Positions 8,762-19,950 of a DNA stretch of 22,280 nucleotides are shown piece after piece. Within the stretch, counting starts at the first letter, position 1; each line of letters opens with the position of its first letter. The notes below the pieces were generated by a model. That model worked only from the letters and a program-made list of their open reading frames with translations. It ran no database searches and was not told the DNA's origin. Location: NCBI GenBank assembly GCA_904063045.1, contig CAJFCJ010000179.1, positions 12,450 through 34,729 of the forward strand, written 5' to 3'. This stretch comes from Dimorphilus gyrociliatus. Taxonomy: Eukaryota; Annelida; Polychaeta; Dinophilidae. The position numbers and the translations under genes are program-made.

Positions 8762-8948
8762 TTTAAGATAAACGTATACACCATCACGGTGGCCGGTCAG
8801 CGGCTTGATAGCACATCGTACCGGTGGTGTCTCTCACCTGAGGATGCCTACTAATTTTATTTGATGGAAAGTTCCGAAAATTTTCTCTCACTGAGAGTTT
8901 TTATGTAAGATTATTGAAATTAATTAAAATCATTTATTTATTTATTTA
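8762..8948 (+). other. LINE 3' UTR with stem-loops and ATTT tail
   Basis: The most GC-rich DNA in the window lies just after the RT stop. ACACCA (8778-8783) can pair with TGGTGT (8825-8830), enclosing CACC/GGTG and CCGG pairs, and CTCTC-act-GAGAG forms a small hairpin at about 8885-8897. In LINEs such 3' structures are bound by the reverse transcriptase to start copying. The end, TTGAAATTAATTAAAATC plus ATTT repeats, is matched at 2521-2560. Confidence 0.6.
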
Positions 8949-9229
8949 GCATAATAAATGTTAAAAATGTCTTTTAAAGATTTTATTAATCTACTAAAAA
9001 TTGTATAAAAGAATATATTTTAATATACAAAATAAAGATTAGTATAAAAGCTAAAATAGAATCTCATATTATTTTTTCTATGTGATAAGTAAAAATTTCA
9101 TAAAAAAATAGGAATTTATTTTAAAAAAGTAAATAATACAAACATTTTTAGTTAGGTTAATTAACTATTTTGTATAAAAACAGAGAGATATCGAAAAAAC
9201 AACTATTTTATAATATTCTTTTTAAAGTC

Positions 9230-11050
9230 ACCATTTATAAATGAAATATAAAAGTTTTATTTCAGCAATGTTTTAAGGTTAAACAATTTAAGTAAAACTC
9301 GTAAATATACTACAAACAATAAATTAATAAAAATTTAATTATTTTTAGTTTATTGATTGTACTTAGTATTTAAAGATTATAAATATTAATAAATAAAAAA
9401 ATCTTAATTATGAATTTATTAAGATTGATTTAATTTACAAGAATAGAATAGTATATTATTTATTTATTCAAGATTTAGTTTTTTAAAGAATAATATTATA
9501 TTTACTTTTACTTGTTTTTAAAACTATTTTTAAATATATTAGTAAATAATTGTAAATTTTAATACTTTACTAAAATAATTAAAAAATTCTTTTTTATCAA
9601 AAACTTTAATTTTATTGTTTTAAATAAAGATATAAAATTATTTAAGCTGGCTTTTAAATGCATTCTAATAAAAAACTTAAAAATACTTTATCCAAGGAAT
9701 AGAATTTTGGTATTCTAAAGATATTTAAGTTTTCTTAATTTCTTTATCACAGTTTATTATATTCTTTTGTTCTAATATAACTATTTTTTAAGTCTCTTTA
9801 CATTAATAATTCTAAATAATGAACTAGATTGTAAATCACTACAACTGTTATTATCTATACTATCTCTTTCTTTTGTCTATAAATTAAGCAATTACTTATT
9901 TGTTTGAAGTAGTTTTGATACGATTTTTTTATATTGTTCATCTTTTTAAATTTAAAAAATAAAATTCTATTCTATAAGAAATTAAACATCGTATTTAAGT
10001 CTTTAACAATAAGATTTAAATTATTATTTAAGTTAACATTAATATAAGTTTTTCTCCCTGCAGTTATTTTATAAAACTCTTCAAGTGTATAAATGTTTGA
10101 AATATTTCTGAAATTTTAAATTTTTTTTATAAATACTATACTATTAAAATTTTCATATTTAGTTATACTTAACTTTTTTAGTATATTTTAATAGTATTAA
10201 AGTTATTTTTAGGTTTAAAGTTAAAAAGTACTGCATTTGCTTACCCTTTTCAATTATGAAATAGTAAAAAAAACAATCTTAATGTAAACTTGTTAAATCT
10301 AAAGCCGTTGATGGTAGTTTATCATTAATTAAAAACTTCGATATTTTCTAATTCTTTTGTCTTTGTTAAATATTCTGTGCTTAATTGATAGTAATCATCT
10401 AAATATAATTTCTTCAGGTTGAAAAGGCTGTTTAAGTTTAGATATAAAGTTTTCTTTTATTTAACAATTAGAAAGTGTAATTCTACAAATAGTTTAAACT
10501 TAGATAATAGCTATAATATATTTTTTGTTAGATTTTTATTGTGTTTCAAATATGAATTTTTAAACTTTAAGTAGTTTTCTAATGTTTACAAAAAACCTAA
10601 CTTTAGTTAATAATATGAAATATATTAAACACTCTTAAGGTTAGTGATCTGCTATATCAGATATTCTTAGTTTCTATTCATTGATGTCACAAAAACTGTT
10701 TTTGTAGATTAGTGAGTTCTCGTTTAGTTCACACTGAAATTGTTTAAATGTTTCTATTTGATTTAAATTTATAGGAATAATAAAATTCGCTTCTTAAACT
10801 CTTGTACCTGTTTAGTTTATTATTTAAATTCTATTAAGGGTATTTATCTCATAAATTATATTTTCTCTTAACTCACGATGATAGAGTCTTTGTCTTTTTT
10901 TTTATAACTTGAAAATGCTTATTTAATTTTTAGATCTAGGAATGAATTCTAAATTTAACTCTATTCATCTAAAACATGATAGAAAGAATATAGGTTTTTT
11001 AATTCTTAATATTTGATAATTAACTTCATTGTTTATTTATTTATTTTCTA
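9230..11050 (-). pseudogene. Heavily decayed LRR protein gene
   Basis: No long frame exists, but the minus strand gives successive short stretches that read as leucine-rich repeats in changing frames. Examples are LFNLKKLYLDDYYQLSTEYL (about 10345-10435), QCELNENSLIYKNSFCDINE ending in a stop then KLRISDIADH (about 10650-10735), HRELRENIIYEINTLNRI (about 10825-10885), ISNIYTLEEFYKITAGRK (about 10050-10115) and LRKLKYL with RIPKFYSLDKVFL (about 9660-9740). Spacing and leucine pattern match the LRR gene at 11430-13482, so it is probably an old tandem copy of that family. It has both frameshifts and in-frame stops, so unlike its neighbours it is clearly dead. Limits are approximate; the part below 9600 is weak. 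Confidence 0.55.
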
Positions 11051-11100
11051 AAAAAAATTAAACAAAACCATTTATATTACCAAAAATGGTCAAAAAATTT

Positions 11101-11290
11101 AGTATCATAAAAAAAGGTGATTACTTTTGATATTAAAGTTTAACTAAATAAAACAATTTATACTATTAAAATTTGATATAAGAAAACTTTTTGGTGGAAA
11201 TTTTTTAAAAAAAAAGCTGAGGGTTTTATTTTTTTGCCAAACACAAAAGCTGGTCTGGATAAACGGCTTCCTTATTTTTTAAAAAAATCT
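11101..11290. repeat. Dispersed repeat, copy 1 (upstream of the decayed LRR locus)
   Basis: This stretch aligns in the same orientation with 20561-20720. Shared pieces include TTTAA(C)TAAATAAAACAATTTA, then AAAAAAGC(T/C)GAGGG, then TGCCAAACA and AAAGC(T/C)G. On the minus strand it lies 5' of the LRR pseudogene ending near 9230, just as the other copy lies 5' of the LRR gene at 18425-20200. It may be a conserved promoter/5' region duplicated with the family, or an unrelated dispersed repeat. Confidence 0.6.
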
Positions 11291-11429
11291 AATATAAACA
11301 CAGAATCATTGAAGATATTTTTAGATTCAATAAATTAGATATTTATAAACTATAAAGTTTTTATTTTCTTCTTTTAACCTCTAAATTTATATTGAAGTTA
11401 TAATCTAGGTATTTTCCGAGAGAGACAGT

Positions 11430-13482
11430 TTAAATATCCAATTTTTCCAACCATGTCATATTAGAGAGTGGTTTTAAATGTTCATTAGTAAAACCATTAT
11501 ACTTTAAATTCAGTTTACGTAAGTTTAAAAGACCAGTTAATTGGGAAATGGAATTAACTGGGGCAAAAGTTCCACTTAAGTCAAGTTCCTCTAAGAATTG
11601 CATATTTTGTAATGATTTAAATACTTTAGAATGTAGTTGTTCATTTAAGGATAGTTTTAAAACTTTGAGATTTACAAGTGTATCAAGTTGGTTTGTTATT
11701 TTTTTACTATAATCTGTGAATGTTAAATTTAACTCTTCTAACCAAGTCATTTTAGATATTGCGTCAAGATCATTTATATCAAGTCCTGCTGTAAGCCTTA
11801 GATCCAACTTTTTGAGAGTTTTAAGGCCTCTAAGTCTTGCTATGGTCCCTTTTGGTATACTAAGACCATTAAAACTGATCTCTTCAAGGTATTTCATTTT
11901 AGATATTTCGTCAATATCTATCGTTGTTAGACCCGTAAATAGTACTAATTTTAGTTTTTTATCTTTACAAGACCTTTAAATATTGATGATTTATTAGGTT
12001 TTTCTTTTAGATGTATATTTATTAAGTTTAGATCTTCTAACATTGTTAAATTAGAGAATAAATTATAGTCTATATAAATAAATTTAAAATCCCTGCTTAT
12101 ACTTAACTTCTTAAGGGATGTAAGTCTATTTAATTGTGATACTGTTAAATTTGATAAATTACAACTTAACAAACTCAATTCTTCCAATGGCAAGTAGAAT
12201 ATTGAATCATATATAGAAGTATCAAGGTATTTATTGTTATTTAAATTCAATTTTTTTAGGTTAACAAGTTTTTTTAGTACATTAGAAAATTCGGTCGATA
12301 GAATAGTATATTCTAAGTTCAGTTCTTCTAATAAAGTAAGTTTTGATAATGTTTTATAATCCTTTGTACTTAAATAATTATTATTACCTAAATCTAATCT
12401 TTTAAGGTTCATAAGTCCACATAAATGTGAGACTGCATCTCGTGGTAATTTACAATTATTCAAATTTAAATTTTCGAGTAAGGTTAGGTTTGAAATTACC
12501 TCTAAATCATTTTCAGTTAAATAATTATTACTTAAATCCAGGCTCTTAAGATTATGAAGGCGACTGATCGACTGTAAAATGCCAGTTTCTAGCCCACCAC
12601 TACTTAGATTCAAATTATCGAGTAAATTTAATTTAGAGATGGCTTTTAAGACTTGTGTATCAATATGCTCATTCCCCGCTAGGTTTAATTTTCTAAGATT
12701 AACAAGTTTTTTGATATTCAACAAAACTTCTTTTTTTACTTGTATACCTTTTAAATTCAGCTCTTCTAATTTTACCATATCAAATACAACACTTAAATCA
12801 TCATCATTAATATTTTTATTACCTTCTAAATTTAACTTTTTAATATTATTCAATTTTCTCAATGGAGCAAGTAAACCAGGTTTTAATTGACATTCTTTTA
12901 ATTCTAATTCTGATAAATAACTAAAATTTGAAATAACAATCATATCATTATAATCTAATAGATGGTTTTTAGTAATACACAATCTACCTAATTTAGAATT
13001 ATCTTTTAATTTTAGTGTTTTTTTATAATCCTGACGAACACCATGTATATGTAATTCTCTTAAGTGTTTTATACGATGAAAAGTAGTATTTTTTTTTGAG
13101 AGTTCTTTATCAACCTCCTCTCTCGTTTTATTACAATAGGGGTTTATTATTTTCTATTCCAGTTGTATTTTTTTTTAACTCTTTACTACCTACCTCTCTC
13201 GTTTATTACTAATGGGGGTTTATTATTTTCTAATCCAGTTGTATTTTTTTTTAACTCTTTACTACCTACCTCTCTCGTTATATTACTAATGGGGGTTATA
13301 TTATTTTCTAATCCAGTTGTATTTTTTTTTAACTCTTTACTACCTACCTCTCTACTTATATTACTAATGGGCTCTACTTTTTGATGTCCTAAATAATGAT
13401 AAGCTGATAATCCCCATGTAGAAAGTAGTGATATAAGCAATATAATCATTATTATAGAAATTATAATATTACAACATTTCAT
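11430..13482 (-). pseudogene. Membrane-anchored or secreted LRR protein, frame-disrupted
   Basis: About 684 codons in three reading frames form one gene. The N-terminus starts MKCCNIIISIIMIILLISLL, a signal peptide or signal anchor (about residues 5-21). A tandem-repeat stalk follows, then about 20 LRRs of 24-25 residues to a stop at 11430. Two LRR types alternate, LKKLNL-x-NN-type and LEELNL-x-C/Y-type, giving a ~49-residue super-repeat; such repeats form curved protein-binding solenoids. The frame shifts within the stalk (13137-13260) and once in an A-run at about 11955-11960, where the sense continues directly in the next frame (IFKGL... to KLVLFTGLTTIDIDEISKM). The start is supported by CCCC four bases before ATG 13482. 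It is either a recent pseudogene or an intact gene with homopolymer errors. A host-facing role is inference. Confidence 0.75.
13113..13375 (-). repeat. 78-bp coding tandem repeat in the LRR gene stalk
   Basis: The minus strand encodes 26-residue units reading PISNITREVGSKELKKNTTG then LENN plus one residue. Boundary marks (TACCTCTCT on the plus strand) fall at 13191, 13267 and 13345, giving periods of 76 and 78 bp. The 76-bp unit has lost one base at each of two ATATAAC sites (AATATAACC to AATAAACC and AATATAACG to AATAAACG), which breaks the frame. A more diverged unit and a last half-unit (TREEVDKELSKKNTT) join the repeats to the LRR domain. Confidence 0.85.
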
Positions 13483-13486
13483 AAGA

Positions 13487-13490
13487 GGGG
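13487..13490 (-). promoter_or_regulatory. C-run before the LRR gene start codon
   Basis: The minus strand reads CCCC-TCTT-ATG. A C-rich motif a few bases before the ATG is a known feature of microsporidian genes and supports the start at 13482. Confidence 0.5.
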
Positions 13491-13749
13491 TGTTTATAAA
13501 AAAATGATTTTATATAATTTTTATAGTAAATTGATTGATTAATTGAATATCAAATTGATGTAAAAGTTCAAAATCATTTTTGTGTTTTATACTTCAAAAA
13601 GATGCAATTTAATCATTTATATTTTAAAAATATATAATTTGGTTTTTTATAGTAAATTGATATAAAAATAAATTTAAATAATTACAATAGTATAATCATT
13701 CTAATAGTGATTTAATATAAAAACACATTTTAAGCATATCTACAAATGA

Positions 13750-14950
13750 TAAAATATTTAAATTATAAAACAATTTATTATTTATCATATTTAAAAAATA
13801 CAGATTAAATATAATAAAGAATAATCAGAGGCTTGAAATATTTTGAAATACTTAATTTTTATTGAAAAGTTATTAAATAATATATAAAGGAATCTCTTAA
13901 TATAAAATTATAACTCTTATTAATATATATAGTTTTTTTTAATGATACCAAAATCATTTGAAATCTTAATCTCAGATAAAATGAATAAATTAGTTTTAAC
14001 TGCTATTTTATTATTAAATAAACTTATTATTACGATTATTATTTATATTTGATCATAAAAGGATGTTATAGATTTTTTTAATCTTCTTAATTAAATTTAT
14101 TTGAATAAAAAAATATTTTAATGTAAAATATTCTAATATATATTATATTAAATGAATATCAAAGCTTAATACTCTATTCTAAAGTATTCGATCTTTTTGT
14201 TAAACCTTAAATTTTAAAAACCTAAGATTAAATAAAAAATAAAACTACAGAAGAGATTATAAATTTTTTACAAGAAAACCTTCAGCTATCAAGTTTTAAA
14301 TAGATTTATTGTTTATTTTATGTCTAGACTAGCTAATATAGAATAGAAACTCCACATATTGTAGTCGTTGTCTTATATTATTTAACTTATTAACAATAAT
14401 AGACAATGTTTTTCAAACTTATTATAGTAAAAATATTTTTTAATTAAAAAACACTTCACGGATTTCTGTAATCTAAAGTTAATAATAATAAATTCAAGTG
14501 TTTTTATGATGTATTGTTTTATTTATTTATTTTACAACTGAAAAATAAATTTCAATTTCATCGAGTTCTATTTTGATAGTAATCAATGAGTTATTCTAAA
14601 AAGAGTCTTAATTCAATAATAAAAGTTATATTTTAGTTGTACTAATATATAATAATATTATAAGGTTAATAAAATCCTTATTAATTTATTATTTAGTTGT
14701 CTTTAAAAAGGTTTTTGGTTAGGTTATAACCTCTTTCAATAAGAATTATACAAAAAGTAAAGTTTATTAGACTTATTTAATAAAAAAAATACAAAACTTA
14801 TTTTCTTGATGGTTCACACATACTTTAAATCCTCTTATATATGAAAATAGTCATTGTAAATCTTTTTGGTTAGATATTTATTTATTTACTTCTTGATAGA
14901 TGAATTCATTTAATTAAGTTAATACTTGATTATTGAATTTTTATAAAATT
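13750..14950 (-). pseudogene. Decayed LRR-like coding remnant
   Basis: The minus strand contains several short open stretches with LRR-like spacing of hydrophobic residues: LFYNLNILSFVDMLKMCFYI (about 13700-13780), FSIKIKYFKIFQASDYSLLY (about 13800-13880), NLIAEGFLVKNL followed in another frame by FLFNLRFLKFKV (about 14190-14300), and LFSYIRGFKVCVNHQENKF (about 14795-14860). Stops and shifts separate them. It resembles the remnant at 9230-11050 in degree of decay. Evidence is weaker here because chance Leu/Ile/Phe-rich reading is easy in AT-rich DNA. Confidence 0.35.
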
Positions 14951-15253
14951 ATCTTTTTTAAATTATAATTTTTTTAACAATAAAAACAAATTAAATTCTA
15001 GATTTTTAGTTAGTATTATATCAAACTTATAAAAAAAAGCGAAGTTATTGACTAAAGAATAATTTCATATTAATTTAAAGTCTAAAATAAATAAAAATTA
15101 TTGTAAGTTTATATAGAATTTAATAAAGTGTTTTTTTACCTATAATTCACTTATTAACATATAAAACAGTTTTAGTTTAAATTACTGTTTTAAATAGAAA
15201 AATATGTTTTTTTAGGTTTAAAAAATTAAATCATTTTAATTAAATGCTCCTCT

Positions 15254-17865
15254 TTAAAGCAGCTCTTTGATATCCACGAAAATAGAACTCTCTTTGCTGC
15301 TAACACCCAAAATTTCAGTGACTATTTGAATAAGAGCAAAAAGCTTAAACTTTTCTCCTCTTAAACTAATTCCTTGTTCTTTTGCTAATTCATAAACTTT
15401 CTTTATGAACTCATCATAATGGTGAATTTATTCCATTTCTTTCTAATAGTTCGTTAATACGAGGTGCAAGTTTTCTAAAGATTTTTGATTTGATTGTTCA
15501 AATATTTCTATGAGTTCTGATAGAATATTTTCTGATTTTTTGGTAGTTTTTTCTTGTTTCTCTGAAGTCTGCTTATTTTCTTTGACAGGAGTGGATGCAG
15601 CTCTAGCACTCTTACTCATAACTCTGCTACTACAACTATCAGCAGCTACCGAGGGTCCATCCACACAATCAAGTTCTGCACAACTATCACCTGTAGATAT
15701 GCAAAAGCTGGATAACCTAAAGATCTTAATCCTCCCATTGACATATAAAATGGATGCCTAGAATATTTATCTTTCCAATGAATATAAGTTTTTGTATATT
15801 GCTTGCAAGTTTTTGGTTTCGTAATCCTCCCATTTATCTTTATCGGCTAGACCATCCCCAATCATCATTATTGTATCACCAGTTTGTAAATTTTCATTGA
15901 TATTCATATGAATTTTGTTTCTGTAGACATTCCAGAAATCGTCTTCCTTGAGAACATTTGTAGCATTTCATCTACAGTAAGTGTTCCTTCATCTCTTCTC
16001 TCAATAAAACCAGGATATCCTTTGATACGTTCATCAATCATTTCAGAAAATTGTAAAAAGAACTCCTCATCAACAGAATGGAAGAATTCTCTTCTCAAGG
16101 CATCTTTTACTTGACCATCGAAAACTTCAATTTCTTCTACAGGTATATTATATTTTTGTTCTAATTGAATAGTAATACCATCTAATTGTTTCTTTGTAAC
16201 CAAATACAGAACTCTTCTCTCATTAGTAAATATCTTAGATACACTTTTCCTTGAAGGTACTTGGACAACCTCGGTATTCATTTTTATAGCTCCTTTGTTA
16301 ATATAATTTATAATTCCTTCTTCTTCAGTTTTTAATGAATCATATTCATATGAAATATTCTTTCCTCCTGTTTTTTCTAGAACATTACTTAAGCAATCTC
16401 CTACGTCTTTTACTTCTCTTACCAAGTCGTAGGATCCATTTCCTAAATCAGCTACTGCTTTTACAGTATCAATAGAAACACATCCTCCAATTCCAATGGA
16501 ATAAAATCTAATTTCGTTCTTTGTTTCCTTAGATACAAATTCTTTAATCTGTTTTAGATTACCATCTCCTCCGTCTGTCAATAAAACATACTTTTTCTAT
16601 ATCATCTTCTCCTGTTTTTCCGATACAATCTACTGCTTTTCGTAGCGCCTTAAGTATATCAGTTCCTCCATCAGGTATAACTTTCTCATTTGCATCTCTT
16701 TTATACTTTTGAATATTGTCTCCATTAATTTTAGTACTTCTTCCCATTAGAACATCTGTTTTATGACTAAAGAATATAATATTAACATAAACATCTAAAT
16801 TTGAAACTGTACTCATAAAAACATCAACAGCTTTTGCAACTATTTCGTATGGTTTTGTACTGCTATTAGTAAATTCCATAGAATAAGATTTATCTACCAC
16901 AAGTACAATTTCTCTTTTAGTCTCTACTGAATTTCTTATAACATCTTTAGTTGGTGAAGTGATTAATCTATAAACGTTGATATCATCAATAGCAATTTAG
17001 ATACAGAAACTCTAGGCTCTTCTTCCATTTTAAGACTAAATACAATATCATCATCTTTTTCAGACTTCTCTATCATGTATTTAAATTCTTCTTTTTTAAA
17101 TTCTTTCTCATCATATTCTACTTCCCAATCTTTTACATGTGAAAAGTCTATTTCAAAATCAAAATCACAAAGTCCGTGTTCATTTTTAGTCCAATTTGAA
17201 TTAGATCTATCTTTTATACCATATTTAAAATATGAGCTTCTAGGGAATATGTAACGTCTTTCTGAATTACCAACCATACTAGTGAATACTTCAGTTTTTT
17301 GTTGCCATGTTAAATTAATTTTAACTTTCTTAGCATTTCTTACACTTTTTGTAGGTTTTAAAGAGAATGAGAACACGTCATTGTCAACTGTTGCCTTTCC
17401 AGAAGTTTCATTATCTTTTGCATTTTCATATACTTCTTCACCAAAAGTCTTTAAACATGTTACTGATTTATAATGTTTATCATCTAACCATAATTCATAT
17501 TTCATAACACGAGCAAATGGTGGAATAGGTCCCATAAATTTCAACTCAGAAATATTAGCATTTCCTCCATTTGGATTTTCATATTCTAATTTCAATTCAT
17601 CAATAAAGAACTCTCCAAGTGACACCGAATTAACATTACAAGACTTATATATAAATCTGTTTTGAGGTGCTTCTCTTTCTTCATTCCAATTTCCTCCAAA
17701 GAATCCAAAAAAGCCTTGTCGTTGTCTTGGACTGGTTTCTTCAAATTCAGCAAACAACTCAGGATATCTTACAATCCTTGTATTAACAGGAACAGATAAT
17801 AGTAAAAAAGATACTAAAGCTATAGAACTAATTAATTTAGCTATAGTATTTAAAAGTGAAAACAT
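15254..17865 (-). pseudogene. Secreted VIT + von Willebrand A domain protein, frame-disrupted
   Basis: About 870 codons form one gene. From ATG 17865 the protein opens with a signal peptide (MFSLLNTIAKLISSIALVSF). A VIT domain follows (about residues 60-200; FFIDELKLEYENPNG, ELKFMGPIPPFARVMKYELW, VYENAKDNETSG), then a VWA domain with all three metal-site (MIDAS) motifs: DKSYS, GGTD and LTDGGDG. VIT-VWA is the core of inter-alpha-trypsin-inhibitor heavy chains and related secreted or adhesive proteins. The C-terminal ~290 residues are unrecognised: a Ser/Ala/Lys-rich linker (SKSARAASTPVKENKQTSEK), then a helical end finishing FVDIKELL at a stop at 15254-15256. Seven one-base frame breaks lie near 16995, 16585, 15904, 15790, 15704, 15472 and 15421, mostly in A or T runs; no in-frame substitution stop was seen. 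An alternative ATG at 17886 exists, but CCC lies two bases before 17865. Confidence 0.75.
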
Positions 17866-17867
17866 AA

Positions 17868-17870
17868 GGG
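17868..17870 (-). promoter_or_regulatory. C-run before the VIT/VWA start codon
   Basis: The minus strand reads ATTCCCTTATG. The motif sits before the second ATG (17865) rather than the first (17886), and starting there puts the signal peptide at the very N-terminus. Confidence 0.5.
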
Positions 17871-17886
17871 AATCATTTTTTTCCAT

Positions 17887-18424
17887 TTTATAAAAACATT
17901 TATGATTTTAGAAATTACTTTAAAGGAATATTCCTAAAAATGAATATTATGTAAAATAAATATATTATTATAAAACACAACTAATAGATCTATTTCAATA
18001 AAAATTAGATCTAGTTTAAAACATATTCTTATATTCATAAATAATTATAAATTCTAATAAATTCATATATTCTTAAATAAATAATTAAAATAACGTTTAA
18101 TTTGTAAATAATTAACTATTTTTGTTATAATCATTTTTAGAAATAAGTTTTATCACTAAATAAAATTTCTTAAGAAAAGTAAATTTTACTAGAAATTATT
18201 TAAATAAGAAGAATAGAATAGAATATAATTATTTAATAAGAAGAATATAAAAGAACAAGAATTTATTAATTTGAACTCTATAAATAAAAACAAGATATTT
18301 AAATTATTAAAAATACTTGAATTATCATATAATATAATAACTTAACAATTTTATTGATATAATAAATTTTAATCATATGAATATATTATATTAATTTTAT
18401 ATAATTATTTATTTATTTATTTAT
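17887..18424. other. AT-rich spacer
   Basis: No gene, RNA or notable repeat was recognised. The right end is a run of ATTT units (about 18405-18430) that leads into the end of the LRR gene. Confidence 0.6.
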
Positions 18425-18899
18425 TTATTTTTTATTTCTTCTTAAATTAATTTTTTTTAAATTTTGTAATTTTTTTAAATTCTGTATTAAATTCTCTTCT
18501 AAATTACACATTTTAAAATTTAATTCTTCTATTGAATTTATATTAGAAATTGTAATAAAACATAAATTATTTAAATTTCTATTTCCTTCTAAATTTAATA
18601 TTTTTAATTTTTTTAAATTTTCTAAATTTTTTAAATCTTTTAAATAATTTAAAGACAAGTTCAATTCTACCAAATTCTCTAAATTTTTTAAAAAATCTAA
18701 ATTTGAAATTTCATTTGAGCCTAAATTCAATTTTTCTATATTTTTTAAATATTTTAATTTATTAATTAATACTTTCTCTAAATGGCAATTATAAAAACTT
18801 ATATCTTTTAGATTTTTTAAATTAAAAATAAAATCAATAGAATTTAATTTATTACAAGATAAATCTAATTTTACTAAACTATTCAATTGTATACCAATA

Positions 18900-19060
18900 T
18901 TTATATTTATATTATCTATATTATATCTGTATCATTTATATTTGTATTATCTATATCTGTATCATTTATATTTATATTTGTATTATCTATATCTGTATCA
19001 TTTATATTTGTATTTGTATTATCTATATCTGTATTTATATTAATATTATCTGTATTATCT
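18900..19060 (-). repeat. Asp/Asn-coding microsatellite within the LRR gene
   Basis: The minus strand carries about four imperfect copies of a unit coding NDTDIDNTNINI, with ATACAGATATAGATAATACA as the core. Length change in this tract accounts for the frame break at its 3' end. Confidence 0.8.
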
Positions 19061-19775
19061 TCTATAGTTTCTAAATTACTATCATTATCTGTATTATTAA
19101 TATCTATTAGGTCTAATTCTATTAAATTATTTAATTTTAATGAATTAATATCTTTTATCTTACAACTTGATAAACTTAAATATTCTATTTTTAATTGATT
19201 TAGTCTATTCAAATTAAATCCTTCTTTTATCTTACAATTTGATAAACTTAAATATTCTATTCTATTCTATTTTATTTAATTTATTAATTAAATTAAAAAA
19301 TGTATTATTTAATAAATAATTACTTAAAATTAATTCTTTAGGTTGTTTATTATTAATAATTATATTTAATATAAAATTTATATTAAATTTAAATTTAAAA
19401 TTCTTTTAGTTCTATATTTAATTCTTTATTTATTATTATTATTATATTTTTAATATAATATAATATTTATTTTATAAAAAAAATTTAAAATTCAGAATTG
19501 AACTTTTCACTATTATTTTTTTTTAGAATAACTTAAATTTAAAAGAATTTGTAATTGTGTATGAAATAGAGAGAGTTCATTAGAATTATTATTAATAAAA
19601 GCAAAAAGTGTATTAAAACCATATGTTATTAAAAATTTCAAAATATAAATTCTACTTTTGTATTTAGAAAAATAAATCAATAAGGAGAAGAATTTTTTTT
19701 TAAAATAAAATATCCTTTTCTATAAAAAGTAATTTTTATTTCCTATATATTTGAAAAAAATTCCAAGTTTTCTAA

Positions 19776-19950
19776 ATTATTATTAATTAAAATCTTATTA
19801 TTATCATTCTTTTTTAAATACATTTTTAGAATAATTCATTAGAAAGGTAGAACAATTTAATCATATATTATTATTAATTAAAAGTTTATTTCTATCATAA
19901 TTTAAATACATTTTTAGAATAATTCAATAGAAAGGTAGAACAACTTAATC
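19776..19950. repeat. Direct duplication, period about 88-91 bp
   Basis: ATTATTATTAATTAAAA at 19776 recurs at 19867, and AAATACATTTTTAGAATAATT at 19816 recurs at 19904, each followed by CA(T/A)TAGAAAGGTAGAACAA. It lies in the disrupted middle of the LRR gene and may be part of what broke it. Confidence 0.8.

Larger units (their letters stand above)
7883..8948 (+). mobile_element. 5'-truncated non-LTR retrotransposon (LINE)
   Basis: The element retains only the C-terminal part of its reverse-transcriptase ORF (from the YADD active site), a GC-richer 3' UTR and a terminal (ATTT)n tail ending near 8948. Truncation from the 5' end with a simple-repeat 3' tail is how target-primed reverse transcription leaves most copies. 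The left junction is approximate: it falls somewhere between 7883 and 7915, where the sequence changes from AT-rich repeat flank to balanced coding composition. Confidence 0.8.

Noticed and set aside
13163-13384. 73-codon plus-strand repeat protein
   Set aside because: Antisense of the 26-residue stalk repeats; the minus strand has the signal segment and joins the LRR domain.
18887-19198. 103-codon Ile/Ser/Val-rich plus-strand frame that looks like membrane helices
   Set aside because: Antisense of the Asp/Asn repeat tract of the LRR gene.
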